Below, in pieces: positions 1 through 7,702 of a DNA stretch of 64,000 bases. The position numbers were made by a program, and so were the translations under genes. Within the stretch, counting starts at the first letter, position 1, and every line of letters starts with the position of its first letter. The stretch is taken from positions 1 to 64,000 of the forward strand of contig JAKQKW010000425.1 of the NCBI GenBank assembly GCA_029560455.1, given 5' to 3'. Source of the DNA: Candidatus Rifleibacteriota bacterium (GTDB lineage Bacteria > Riflebacteria > Ozemobacteria > Ozemobacterales > Ozemobacteraceae). The notes below the pieces were generated by a model. It was not told the origin of the DNA. It searched no databases and saw only the letters and a list, made by a program, of their open reading frames with translations.

Positions 1-458
1 CCTGGCTCAATTCACAGGGGTTGCAGACGCTGCACCTGCGTATGGAAAGGGCGTGCGCCAGTGCGCTCGAGCTGGCAAAGCGTCTCGAAAAGCACCCGAG
101 AGTTCAGCTGGTTTTCTACCCCGGGTTGCCTTCACACGAGCATTATGAGCTGGCAAAAAAGCAGATGCGGCTGGCCGGCGGTATGATTGCCATTGAGTTG
201 AAAGACGGGTTTGAGCCTGGGCGCCGTCTGATGGACTATTTCGCTTCTTACACCACACCGGCTGAGCTGGCGGTCAGTCTTGGCAGCGCCATAACCTATT
301 TTCAGCACCCGGCTTCGATGACACATTCAGGCGTTCCCGAAGAGGATCGTCTAAAACGTGGTATTACGCCGGGTCTGGTAAGAATTTCCGTCGGCCTTGA
401 AGGCGTCGAAACGCTTTGGGCAGCAATTGAAGAAGGTCTGAACCTCGCTTACGCCTGA
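1..458 (+). CDS. Methionine gamma-lyase / Cys-Met metabolism PLP enzyme, C-terminal part (5' end outside window)
   Basis: The open frame runs in from the window edge (codon phase starts at base 3) and stops with TGA at 456-458. About 151 residues are visible, the C-terminal third of a fold-type I PLP enzyme of about 400 residues. The segment QTLHLRMERACASAL and the block SLGSAITYFQHPASMTHSG followed by GLVRISVGLE are hallmarks of the Cys/Met metabolism family (methionine gamma-lyase, cystathionine gamma-synthase, O-acetylhomoserine sulfhydrylase). Methionine gamma-lyase is my best guess from the order of these blocks. It would cleave methionine to methanethiol, 2-oxobutyrate and ammonia in the cytoplasm. 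The PLP lysine lies upstream of the window, so the exact substrate is open. It converges with the P5C dehydrogenase gene. Confidence 0.85.
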   Translation, partial: WLNSQGLQTLHLRMERACASALELAKRLEKHPRVQLVFYPGLPSHEHYELAKKQMRLAGGMIAIELKDGFEPGRRLMDYFASYTTPAELAVSLGSAITYFQHPASMTHSGVPEEDRLKRGITPGLVRISVGLEGVETLWAAIEEGLNLAYA

Positions 459-490
459 CAAAAACATACCAGTATTCGCGATAAAAAAAA

Positions 491-516
491 CAGGGGCCCG
501 GAAAACCGGGCCCCTG
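491..516 (-). terminator. Rho-independent terminator of the P5C dehydrogenase gene
   Basis: A perfect 11-bp stem (491-501 with 506-516) closes an AAAA loop. Eight A residues at 483-490 become a T tract when read on the minus strand, so termination is efficient for the minus-strand gene ending at 531. The plus strand lacks a T tract after the stem, so the upstream gene at 1-458 is served poorly, if at all. Confidence 0.88.
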
Positions 517-530
517 TGGCATTCTGTGGA

Positions 531-2156
531 TCAATCCATGTATGGATACGGATAGTTGGTCGGAGCGACGTAAGTTTCTTTGATGGCGCGGGGTGAGGTC
601 CAGCGCAGCAGGTTCAGCATGGCGCCGGCCTTGTCGTTGGTGCCTGAACCACGGCCGCCGCCGAAGGGCTGCATGCCAACCACGGCACCGGTGCACTTGT
701 CGTTGATGTAGAAGTTGCCGGCTGCGTAGCGCAGCATGTCGGCAGCTTTCAGAATCGCCATGCGATCGCGGGCGAAGATGGCGCCGGTGAGAGCATATGG
801 TGAAGTGCCGTCACAGAGTTTGAGGGCTTCTTCGAATTTAGCGTCTTCATAGACGTAAACGGTGACGACCGGGCCAAAAATTTCTTCGCGCATGGTGACG
901 AAGTTCGGATCGGTGGTTTCGATGACGGTCGGTTCGATGAAATAGCCTTTTTCTTTGCTGCCCTTGCCGCCGGCGACAATTTTTGCCGCTTTATCGGTTT
1001 TGGCCTTTTCAATGTAGGCCATGATCGAGTCGAAAGATTTCTCGTCGATTACGGCGTTGACGAAGTTGTTGTAATCGCGGACATCGCCCATTTTGATTTC
1101 ACTGAGCATGTTGAGAATCTTGTTTTTGATGGCTGGCCATTTTGAAGCGGGGGCGTAGACGCGTGAGCAGGCCGAGCATTTCTGGCCCTGATATTCAAAG
1201 GAACCTCTGACGATACCGGTGGCAGCCGTGTCGATATCGGCTGATTCATGCACAACGATAAAGTCCTTGCCGCCGGTTTCGCCGACGATTTTCGGGTAAG
1301 AGCGGTAATTGGCGAGATTTTTGGCAACTTCGAGCCAGAGTGAATTGAAGGTCGAACTTGAACCAGTGAAGTGAATGCCTGCCAGGCGCGGGTCAGCAAA
1401 CACGACATTGCCGATAAGCGAACCCTGACCGGGCAGAAAGTTGATGACGCCATCGGGCAGACCGGCTTCTTTGTATATCTGCATCAGGTAGTAGTTCGAA
1501 AGAATAGCGGTGGTGGCCGGTTTCCAGACCACGGCGTTGCCCATGATCGCGGGTGACATGCTGAGGTTTGAGGCGATGGCGGTGAAGTTGAACGGCGAAA
1601 CCGCAAAAACAAAACCTTCGAGGGCGCGGTATTCGAGGCGGTTCATCTGGGTTGCATCAGAGACCGGCTGTTCAGAATAAATCTGCGACATGAAGCTGGC
1701 ATTGAAGCGCAGAAAGTCGATGGTTTCGCAGGCTGAATCGATTTCGGCCTGGAAGATGTTTTTGCCCTGACCGAGCATGGTGGCAGCGTTAATAACGGCG
1801 CGGTATTTATCAGCGATCAGGCGGGCGATTTTGAGCGCTACGGCGGCGCGGTCCTGCCAGGGAACGTTGCACCAGGTCTGCTGGGCTTTACAGGCTGCGT
1901 CGATGGCCATTTTTACTTCTTTTTCGCCGGCCATGTGATAACGGGCAAGAACGTGTTTATGGTCGCATGGCATTCTGAATTCGCCGATTTTGCCGGTTTT
2001 AACTTCTTTGCCATCGATAATGAGCGGAATTTCGATTACGGTTTCTGACTGGCGCTGCAGTTCAGCGGCGAGGGCCTTTTCTTCTTTTGAGCCCTTCAGG
2101 TAGCCAAGAATCGGTTCATTGGCGGGTATATCGATTTTGTAGACTGCGTTGTTCAT
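531..2156 (-). CDS. L-glutamate gamma-semialdehyde (1-pyrroline-5-carboxylate) dehydrogenase
   Basis: This 541-residue aldehyde dehydrogenase would oxidise glutamate-gamma-semialdehyde to glutamate with NAD+, the second step of proline catabolism. The Rossmann and catalytic elements are present: SPFNF near 187-191, the general base in VGETGGKDF (E293), and the nucleophile in GQKCSACSRVY (C327). The C-terminal EEIFGPVVTVYVYED and NFYINDKCTGAVVGMQPFGG segments are typical. Length and the N-terminal extension resemble the stand-alone ALDH4/RocA type rather than bifunctional PutA. No proline dehydrogenase gene is visible. It lies 65 bp downstream of an exported protein gene on the same strand, so the two may be cotranscribed, and it ends at a strong terminator. 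Confidence 0.93.
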   Translation of the reverse strand: MNNAVYKIDIPANEPILGYLKGSKEEKALAAELQRQSETVIEIPLIIDGKEVKTGKIGEFRMPCDHKHVLARYHMAGEKEVKMAIDAACKAQQTWCNVPWQDRAAVALKIARLIADKYRAVINAATMLGQGKNIFQAEIDSACETIDFLRFNASFMSQIYSEQPVSDATQMNRLEYRALEGFVFAVSPFNFTAIASNLSMSPAIMGNAVVWKPATTAILSNYYLMQIYKEAGLPDGVINFLPGQGSLIGNVVFADPRLAGIHFTGSSSTFNSLWLEVAKNLANYRSYPKIVGETGGKDFIVVHESADIDTAATGIVRGSFEYQGQKCSACSRVYAPASKWPAIKNKILNMLSEIKMGDVRDYNNFVNAVIDEKSFDSIMAYIEKAKTDKAAKIVAGGKGSKEKGYFIEPTVIETTDPNFVTMREEIFGPVVTVYVYEDAKFEEALKLCDGTSPYALTGAIFARDRMAILKAADMLRYAAGNFYINDKCTGAVVGMQPFGGGRGSGTNDKAGAMLNLLRWTSPRAIKETYVAPTNYPYPYMD

Positions 2157-2221
2157 TCAATCTCTCCATTCAGATAAATTTTCATCAGACAAGCTACCGC
2201 ATCAGTTGCGGCGACGTCAAA

Positions 2222-3577
2222 TTACTTGAGTTGTCCGGTCATGACCGCGTTCTGCAGCATATCTAGAGTATTTTTCTCGCTCGGGAAATAGATGCGGCGG
2301 GCGCGCTTCTGGCCAATCTCGTGATATGGCCTGCCATCTGGGCATACCAGCATCGAAATGTCGGCGTCGCGGCCCTTGAAAATGCCGTTGAATTTTGTGG
2401 CGAAAGCGGCAAAATCTTTGGGGCGGGGGTCAGGGGGAAATACCCGAAAAAGCTCACGCTGGCCATTAAGAGGCGTGGATCTGGCAAAGATTATTTCGCA
2501 GAGAACCGGCGCCTTCATGGCTTCCCATTTGCCCGAAATCAGCTTTACTTCAAGGGGTATGGTTCCGGTGGCGTATTCGGGCTTTTCAGCAAATTCAGGG
2601 CATGTCTGACTGTGTTTCTGCAGCCACTCTTCCCAGCTGAGTTTGAGGTTGTTGAAATAAATGTCGCGCAACAGGTAACGGCCGTTGTCGACAACTTCCA
2701 GTCCCATGCCGTTTCGCTGCAGCACAAATTCGCATGGCTGACTATTCAGCTCTTTGATCATGTCGGCATTGAGCCAGCCGGCAACCGCAGGCACTCTGAT
2801 CATAAGCTCAGGTTTCTGACCTTCGACGTTGGCGCCACTGATAGTGCCATCTTCACGGATCAGGCCCATGCGCCCGGCAGCCCAGCGCAGCGGGTCGATC
2901 TGAACTATCTCGGTTTCGTAGGGGCGCCCTTTGAGGGCGTTGACGCGGCGGGCGATTTCCTCCTGCTGGGCTCTGATTCTCGGCGGAATAACGCCAGCCG
3001 GCAGCACGTCAAATATTGTCGTGACGCGCATCGTTGACTTGTTTGGTGTGGCTGCAGGCTTTTCGCCTGATTTTCCGCCATTCTTTTTATCTGCTTCCTG
3101 CTGGGCAGTCATGGCAGTGTTGATGTGGCGACTGTAGAGTACATCACGGATGAATTCCTTATCTTCGAATGCGGGGGTGCTGCTTACCTTGAAATCATAG
3201 CCGAGCTTGCGCAGAAAGCCGGTGTAGGTGACCTTCATGTCTTTGAGGAAAACGTCAGAGGCGTAATACATGCCGCCCTGCTTTTTGGGCGAACCGAGAC
3301 CGTCGTGGTAAAGGTGAAAAATCGCTTCCTGGCTGGGGATACCTTTTTTGATCTGTTCTTTGAGAAGATTCTGATCGACTTCGTCTTTGAACATGATGCG
3401 GGGCAGACAGACCTGTTCATTCTGGTCATTTATGCGGGCCTGAATTACCTGAAACGAGCTTATCGACTGCCAGGTGCCATTCTGGGTGATGGTTGGCCCG
3501 AATGCCTGCAGACTGGCAGAAAAAATGGCCAGCAGCACAAACAGTGCAGCCGCTTTTCCAGAAGATCTCAAAAGCAT
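2222..3577 (-). CDS. Exported protein of unknown function
   Basis: I do not recognise this 451-residue protein. It begins with a clear signal peptide: a basic n-region (RSSGKAA), a hydrophobic core (LFVLLAIFSASLQA) and an Ala-x-Ala-like end near residue 25. A low-complexity Lys/Gly/Pro linker near 163-180 separates two mixed alpha/beta halves. The C-terminal half has several DP/GxW-type segments but no catalytic motif I can name. An AGG-containing ribosome-binding site (GGAGGC) lies 6-7 bases upstream of the ATG. It precedes the P5C dehydrogenase gene by 65 bp. A periplasmic or outer-membrane-associated role is inferred from the signal peptide only. Confidence 0.8.
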   Translation of the reverse strand: MLLRSSGKAAALFVLLAIFSASLQAFGPTITQNGTWQSISSFQVIQARINDQNEQVCLPRIMFKDEVDQNLLKEQIKKGIPSQEAIFHLYHDGLGSPKKQGGMYYASDVFLKDMKVTYTGFLRKLGYDFKVSSTPAFEDKEFIRDVLYSRHINTAMTAQQEADKKNGGKSGEKPAATPNKSTMRVTTIFDVLPAGVIPPRIRAQQEEIARRVNALKGRPYETEIVQIDPLRWAAGRMGLIREDGTISGANVEGQKPELMIRVPAVAGWLNADMIKELNSQPCEFVLQRNGMGLEVVDNGRYLLRDIYFNNLKLSWEEWLQKHSQTCPEFAEKPEYATGTIPLEVKLISGKWEAMKAPVLCEIIFARSTPLNGQRELFRVFPPDPRPKDFAAFATKFNGIFKGRDADISMLVCPDGRPYHEIGQKRARRIYFPSEKNTLDMLQNAVMTGQLK

Positions 3578-3730
3578 TTATTGTGCCTCCGAAATAGATT
3601 TGCGTGGTCAGACAGTTTGTTAAAACCGGACGGCCTGCACCATTCTACCACCGTGAGTCATGAATCGCACCATTATGCATGATTTTGTAGCGCCGGGGTG
3701 TAATTCTTGCGCCTGCCGCCAGAATTCGCG

Positions 3731-3759
3731 TTGACAAAAAAACAGTGGTTGAGTAAGAT
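3731..3759 (+). promoter_or_regulatory. Sigma-70-type promoter of the HAMP gene
   Basis: TTGACA at 3731-3736, a 17-bp spacer, and TAAGAT at 3754-3759. The perfect -35 box and ideal spacing make this a confident call; the -10 box matches four of six. It places transcription start near 3766, about 34 bases before the TTG start codon of the HAMP protein. Confidence 0.75.
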
Positions 3760-3799
3760 GATTAGCGGTTATCTATTCGCCTCTACAGGAGGGTTTAAT

Positions 3800-4423
3800 T
3801 TGAGTCAGCGAAAGAATTATTTTATTTCGAAAGACATGCAGAGCCGCTTTGCCGGTACTATTCTGCTGCTTGCTTTTCTGGTGGCTGTTATTACCGCCTG
3901 CAACATCTATGTGCTGGGTTCTTACTTCGTTTCAACCAGCACTACCCTTGTAGAGGCCAGGAGTCTGACTGCGACACTGCAGCACTTTGTCACTGAGTTC
4001 TGGCCCAGACTGATGGTGCTGATTTTTGTTAACGTCATTATCGTGTTCATTGTCAGCGTCATGTATTCGCATCAGACCGCTGGCCCGGCCTATAAACTCG
4101 AAAAAAGTATTCAGCGTATTACCGAAGGCGATCTGACCTTTGAAGTGAGTCTGCGCCGCAGCGACAACCTCAAAGAACTTGCAACTGCCCTGAACGACCT
4201 GCTCAAAAAGTTCAGAACCACCCTTGCGAAGGCAAAGTCCCTTTCTGACGATATTTCGACCCGTCTGGGCTCGTTAAAAAATGATGAAAAGTTCAGTCAG
4301 CTGGCTGCTAAATCAGAAGAACTGCGCGAACTGATCAAACAGTTCAAGATCGAAGGCGCCCAGGAACATTCTGAAGGCAACGTGGTGATTGAACTCGACG
4401 AAGAAGATACGGAAAAGGCCTGA
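3800..4423 (+). CDS. Two-TM HAMP-domain protein
   Basis: A 207-residue inner-membrane protein. I chose the TTG at 3800 because AGGAGGG at 3787-3793 sits 6 bases upstream. The in-frame ATG at 3707 lies upstream of the promoter and would add an implausible leader. From this start: TM1 about 18-42, a short external loop, TM2 about 70-90, then a HAMP-like segment about 91-140 (AGPAYKLEKSIQRITEGD) and a helical tail to an acidic C-terminus. There is no kinase, GGDEF or MCP signalling domain, so it is a membrane HAMP module that may pair with another signalling protein. It is monocistronic, with its own promoter and terminator. Confidence 0.82.
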   Translation: MSQRKNYFISKDMQSRFAGTILLLAFLVAVITACNIYVLGSYFVSTSTTLVEARSLTATLQHFVTEFWPRLMVLIFVNVIIVFIVSVMYSHQTAGPAYKLEKSIQRITEGDLTFEVSLRRSDNLKELATALNDLLKKFRTTLAKAKSLSDDISTRLGSLKNDEKFSQLAAKSEELRELIKQFKIEGAQEHSEGNVVIELDEEDTEKA

Positions 4424-4448
4424 AAAATAGGGGCCAGGCAAACAAAAA

Positions 4449-4480
4449 GGCTGCCGGTTTATCCGGCAGCCTTTTCTTTT
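4449..4480 (+). terminator. Bidirectional Rho-independent terminator
   Basis: A 9-bp GC stem (4449-4457 with 4463-4471) closes a TTTAT loop and is followed by TTTTCTTTT. Five A residues precede it, so it can also terminate the convergent minus-strand sigD gene, whose stop is at 4532. Confidence 0.9.
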
Positions 4481-4531
4481 GGGCTGTTTTGTGAGCTGTG
4501 CAAAAGACTGTTAGTGTCAGCTCTCTGAGAA

Positions 4532-5371
4532 TCAGGTCTGCATCAGGGCATCTTTGATGCGGCTGAGGCGACCGCGCAGGCGCAGAATAGCTTTGGTATG
4601 CAGCTGCGATACGCGTGAATCAGAAACGCCGAGAATTTTACCGATTTCTTTTGAGGTCAGTTCTTCATAGTAGTAAAGGGTGATGACCATGCGTTCCCGG
4701 TCAGAAAGCTTGGAGATGGCGTCGGCAAGAATCTTTTTCGCTTCGGCTTCTTCGATTTTGCTCTGAGGATTGTCGCTTTTTTCGTCTTCGACGAAGTCGA
4801 ATCTCGATGAACCTTCGTCATCATCATAAAAAATTTCATCGAGAGAGAGCAGCAGAGATTTTTTGGTTTCGTCAAAAAGCTTGTGCAGCTCAGAAATATC
4901 GATATTGAGATACTCGGCGATTTCTTCGTCTTTGGCGTCGCGGCCAAGTTTGCCTTCAAGCTTGGCGTAAGCCTTTTCGAGCTTGCGGGCTTTCTGGCGG
5001 ATCGATCTGGGTGTCCAGTCGAGAATACGCAGTTCGTCGAAAATCGCGCCGCGAATACGGGTTTTGGCGTAGGTTTTGAACTTGACGTTGCGCTCAGAAT
5101 CGTATTTGTCGATAGCGTCGATCAGGCCAAGGATACCGTAGCTGACGAGATCGTCAAATTCGACGTTACTTGGCAGGTTGACGGCAATGCGGCCGGCAAC
5201 ATACTTGACAAAAGAGGCGTATTTCATGATCAGAGCATCTTTGATGCGCTGATCGTGGGTGGTGCGGTATTGTTCCCAGAGTTTCTGATCTTCCTCGTCC
5301 TGAAGGCGGGCCTTCAGCTTGGGATCAGTAATTTCCTGAGTTTCTTTTCCTACCAGAAGTTCTTTATTCAC
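4532..5371 (-). CDS. fliA: FliA/SigD-type (sigma-28) RNA polymerase sigma factor
   Basis: A 279-residue sigma-70-family factor of the FliA/WhiG/SigD group. Region 2 is about 50-120 (DDLVSYGILGLIDAIDKYD, then KFKTYAKTRIRGAIFDELR, the group hallmark), region 3 is about 120-180, and region 4 with a helix-turn-helix (SKEIGKILGVSDSRVSQLHT) is about 225-265. This type directs late flagellar and chemotaxis promoters. Translation starts at GTG (5369-5371) with GGAGGG five bases upstream; the nearby ATG codons are out of frame. The order cheC-cheD-membrane protein-sigma recalls the cheC-cheD-sigD arrangement of Bacillus. No flagellar structural genes lie in the window, so the regulon is not visible here. 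Confidence 0.93.
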   Translation of the reverse strand: MNKELLVGKETQEITDPKLKARLQDEEDQKLWEQYRTTHDQRIKDALIMKYASFVKYVAGRIAVNLPSNVEFDDLVSYGILGLIDAIDKYDSERNVKFKTYAKTRIRGAIFDELRILDWTPRSIRQKARKLEKAYAKLEGKLGRDAKDEEIAEYLNIDISELHKLFDETKKSLLLSLDEIFYDDDEGSSRFDFVEDEKSDNPQSKIEEAEAKKILADAISKLSDRERMVITLYYYEELTSKEIGKILGVSDSRVSQLHTKAILRLRGRLSRIKDALMQT

Positions 5372-5395
5372 ATCATCCCTCCGTGACTGGCCGCC

Positions 5396-5767
5396 TTATG
5401 AGACTGCAGCCGAACTGTTGCCATCACTGGCATTGCCCGGCCACGACTCATCGGTAGGGGTGCCAAAGGTGTTTTTCAAGCTTTTGTCTTCATCGAGAAG
5501 GTCGCCCAGTTCTTTTTGCAGCTGTGCGTCTTCAAGTAAAAGTTCACTTTTCAGTTTTTCCGTTTCTTTTTCGGTGGTAATCGGCATCAGCACGACTTCG
5601 AGAAAGCTGCCAAATACTGCTCCGAGAACTCCGAACATGAAGAAAACCAGAATGCCGCGATAGATGATGGTGCCGGTGGCGACTTTTCCCATGATGGCGA
5701 GTATCATGACAATGCCGGTTACGGTCACAGCCATGAATAAGCCCATCAACATTGAAAGTCGTGACAT
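5396..5767 (-). CDS. Small two-TM protein with acidic helical tail, between cheD and sigD
   Basis: A 123-residue protein of unknown family. Two transmembrane helices are evident, about residues 6-28 and 34-62, followed by a charged, helix-prone segment (TEKETEKLKSELLLED) and a Ser/Asn-rich C-terminus. Its ATG shares a base with the cheD stop codon and its own stop lies 24 bp before the sigD start, so it is translationally coupled inside the chemotaxis/sigma operon. By position it recalls SwrB, encoded after sigD in Bacillus, but SwrB has one transmembrane segment and lies downstream. I see no sequence basis for calling it a homologue. Confidence 0.78.
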   Translation of the reverse strand: MSRLSMLMGLFMAVTVTGIVMILAIMGKVATGTIIYRGILVFFMFGVLGAVFGSFLEVVLMPITTEKETEKLKSELLLEDAQLQKELGDLLDEDKSLKNTFGTPTDESWPGNASDGNSSAAVS

Positions 5768-6252
5768 CAGATCTCCCGGAGTTCTTCGCCCAGAATTGAA
5801 AGCCTGATAATGCCGCTTTCAAGGTCAAACTCGATTGATCGCCCGCGTCGACCACCGGTATCTTCGGCGATCAGGGGCAGGTTGAGTTTTTTCAGGGCTT
5901 TTTTTACGGCCTCGGTATTGTCGCGGCCGATATTGTTTTCGAAATCTTCAGTTGGCGGGAACATTTCTGAGCCACCAACTATTTTGGCTACCAGAGAACT
6001 TTTAAAAGCGCCGGAACCGGTAAGTGTCTCGTAAAGGGCGGGAACAGCAGTATCGGCAAATTTGACCGGGTTGATGACCTTCGGGTCAATACCGGTTGAA
6101 TCTGGCAACATTACATGGGCGAGACCGCCTGATTTTGATTTTGGGTCATAAAGAGAAACGATTACACACGACCCGATGCCATATACCACCAGCTGCTCAG
6201 GGCTTCTGGCGATTTTCAGTTCGGCCATTCCGACGGGGATAACTGCGGACAT
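5767..6252 (-). CDS. cheD: CheD chemoreceptor glutamine deamidase
   Basis: CheD deamidates glutamines on chemoreceptors and, when bound by CheC, modulates CheC phosphatase activity. The protein is 161 residues from the ATG at 6250-6252. A longer upstream reading frame exists, but this start aligns with the family N-terminus and follows the cheC stop by 4 bases. The nucleophile is C29 in GIGSCVIV and the catalytic histidine is H46 in GGLAHVMLPDS. The position equivalent to the Thermotoga catalytic threonine (six residues before the Cys) is valine here. The C-terminal AEDTGGRRGRSIEF block is typical. It is part of the cheC-cheD-TM-sigD operon. Confidence 0.93.
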   Translation of the reverse strand: MSAVIPVGMAELKIARSPEQLVVYGIGSCVIVSLYDPKSKSGGLAHVMLPDSTGIDPKVINPVKFADTAVPALYETLTGSGAFKSSLVAKIVGGSEMFPPTEDFENNIGRDNTEAVKKALKKLNLPLIAEDTGGRRGRSIEFDLESGIIRLSILGEELREI

Positions 6253-6256
6253 GCTT

Positions 6257-6874
6257 TTAGACGACTCCGATTTTCTTGAGTAAGAGTTGCAGTGAAGCGG
6301 GGTCAGGAAGCAGGAAAATGTGAATCCGCAGATCCTCTTCACTTTCGATAAATGAAGTTTCTATCATCAGTACCTTGTCGCTGATTGCTGTCATATCAGC
6401 CACGATTGAATCGATCATGGCACCGGCCATATCGAAGGTCATCGATGGCAGCGAATTCAGCATGGGAGTCTGGGTGATAACTGACAGGGCGTTGAGAAAG
6501 GCACCTGCCAGGATATTGCCGACTTCGCGCATGCACGAACTTTCGAGTTCGCCCATTTTCAGCGGGGTGTCTATTTCGCACCCGGGAATGAGAGTGTGAA
6601 GGAGTTTGAGAGAAGTTTTTTCGGGTATCAGCAGCAGAAAGCGGCCCGAAATTTCGCCCATGACCTTCAGAAAAATGCCCATGACGGTCTTATCCGGACC
6701 GCCAATGATGGCTGGAATGGCTTTGAAGTCCATTATTGATGCACTCGGTACCGCCATATCGATTTTGCGGTTGAGAAACTGCGCCAGCGCGCTGGCAGCA
6801 TTTCCTGACCCGATATTCCCGATTTCTCTGAGCGCGTCAAGCTGAGTTCTTGTTAAATTGGTGACATCTTGCAT
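6257..6874 (-). CDS. cheC: CheC, CheY-P phosphatase
   Basis: CheC dephosphorylates CheY-P and partners with CheD. I chose the ATG at 6872-6874 because GAGG (complement of 6881-6884) lies six bases upstream; an in-frame ATG four codons earlier has no such site. From this start the protein is 205 residues. Both family active sites are intact: the first is D13-x3-E17-x2-N20-x22-P43 and the second repeats S-x3-E-x2-N-x22-P in SCMREVGN...LP. Many chemotaxis phosphatases keep only one. It is the first gene of its operon, just downstream of a good sigma-70 promoter. Confidence 0.94.
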   Translation of the reverse strand: MQDVTNLTRTQLDALREIGNIGSGNAASALAQFLNRKIDMAVPSASIMDFKAIPAIIGGPDKTVMGIFLKVMGEISGRFLLLIPEKTSLKLLHTLIPGCEIDTPLKMGELESSCMREVGNILAGAFLNALSVITQTPMLNSLPSMTFDMAGAMIDSIVADMTAISDKVLMIETSFIESEEDLRIHIFLLPDPASLQLLLKKIGVV

Positions 6875-6904
6875 CAGCAACCTCATCAGTTACAAATCAG
6901 GGCC

Positions 6905-6933
6905 ATTATAAAGCAGCTGCAATTATAATGCAA
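6905..6933 (-). promoter_or_regulatory. Sigma-70-type promoter for cheC-cheD-TM-sigD
   Basis: On the minus strand TTGCAT (complement of 6928-6933), a 17-bp spacer, and a perfect TATAAT (complement of 6905-6910). A second overlapping TATAAT with TTATTG 17 bp upstream lies about 17 bp further back. The signal is housekeeping-like rather than sigma-28-like, which would let this operon be made before SigD. Confidence 0.65.
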
Positions 6934-6957
6934 TAGCGCAAAAACAATAAAAAATCA

Positions 6958-7557
6958 CTATTCTTCAGGGGCGGTGAAGTCAATGCCGTTATACTTTGTC
7001 ATGGCTTTGTTGCCCATGCCAAGCAACCACATTGCCGCTATATCCGGCATTTCATGCAGAACCTTGTGAAAAATTTCAAGTTCAGCAGGCGACACAGAGC
7101 CGAGAACATGCGAAACCAGATTGTCATGAGGGGTCTGCCCTTCGCCCATCGGTTGCCCAACACCAATACGCAGTCGCCAGAAATTTTTGCCGATATGATT
7201 GATGATCGATTTCAGGCCGTTGTGCCCGCCGTCACTTCCAGACGCCCTTATTCTTATGCGTCCGGTCGGCAGATTGATGTCGTCGACAATTACCAGCAGG
7301 TCGGCCGGGGCAATATTATTTTCGAGCATCAGCGCTGCAATGGCTTCGCCTGAAAGGTTCATGTAAGTCTGGGGCTTGATGAGCAGATGGGCCTGACCAT
7401 GCAGAGTCAGTTCGCCGACCAGCGAGTGGTTTTTCCAGGGCAAAAAAGTCGCGCGCAACCGGGCTGCAATTGCATCTGCAGCCCAGAACCCGGCATTATG
7501 ACGGGTGTTGGCATATTCGGCCCCGGGGTTTCCTAATCCGGCAATGATCATAAGCAT
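6958..7557 (-). CDS. pth: Peptidyl-tRNA hydrolase
   Basis: Pth recycles tRNA by cleaving peptidyl-tRNA released from stalled ribosomes. The 199-residue product has the family blocks GLGNPGAEYANTRHNAGFW at the N-terminus (catalytic His in TRHNAG), KPQTYMNLSGEA, and LLVIVDDINLPTGRIRIR followed by GSDGGHNGLKSI. Two close ATGs (7557 and 7551) are possible and neither has a Shine-Dalgarno sequence. A promoter-like pair places the predicted transcript start at or next to the second ATG. It is divergent from gpmI and stands alone. Confidence 0.95.
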   Translation of the reverse strand: MLMIIAGLGNPGAEYANTRHNAGFWAADAIAARLRATFLPWKNHSLVGELTLHGQAHLLIKPQTYMNLSGEAIAALMLENNIAPADLLVIVDDINLPTGRIRIRASGSDGGHNGLKSIINHIGKNFWRLRIGVGQPMGEGQTPHDNLVSHVLGSVSPAELEIFHKVLHEMPDIAAMWLLGMGNKAMTKYNGIDFTAPEE

Positions 7558-7559
7558 GA

Positions 7560-7588
7560 CTAATAGCAGAGCCGATGCTTAAAGTCAA
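7560..7588 (-). promoter_or_regulatory. Candidate promoter of pth, close enough to give a leaderless mRNA
   Basis: On the minus strand TTGACT (complement of 7583-7588), 17 bp, then TATTAG (complement of 7560-7565). The expected start point near 7553 falls between the two candidate ATGs of pth, leaving a leader of about 0-3 bases. Confidence 0.5.
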
Positions 7589-7623
7589 TTGCCGGTCTGC
7601 GAAAAGCGCTTCAGCACAAAGAT

Positions 7624-7653
7624 TTGACAGAAACAGTCCGGCGTGGTTATAAT
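7624..7653 (+). promoter_or_regulatory. Strong sigma-70-type promoter of gpmI-gmk
   Basis: Perfect TTGACA at 7624-7629, an 18-bp spacer and perfect TATAAT at 7648-7653. The start point is expected near 7660, about 43 bases before the gpmI ATG. Confidence 0.82.
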
Positions 7654-7702
7654 CCGCAAATCCCGTAAGGTATTTCCCTAACTTGTTTTCAAGGTTGCTA
7701 AA

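Noticed and set aside
2196..2214. Short hairpin CCGCA-ACTGA-TGCGG between the exported protein and P5C dehydrogenase genes
   Set aside because: Five base pairs with no T tract on either strand; too weak to call a terminator.
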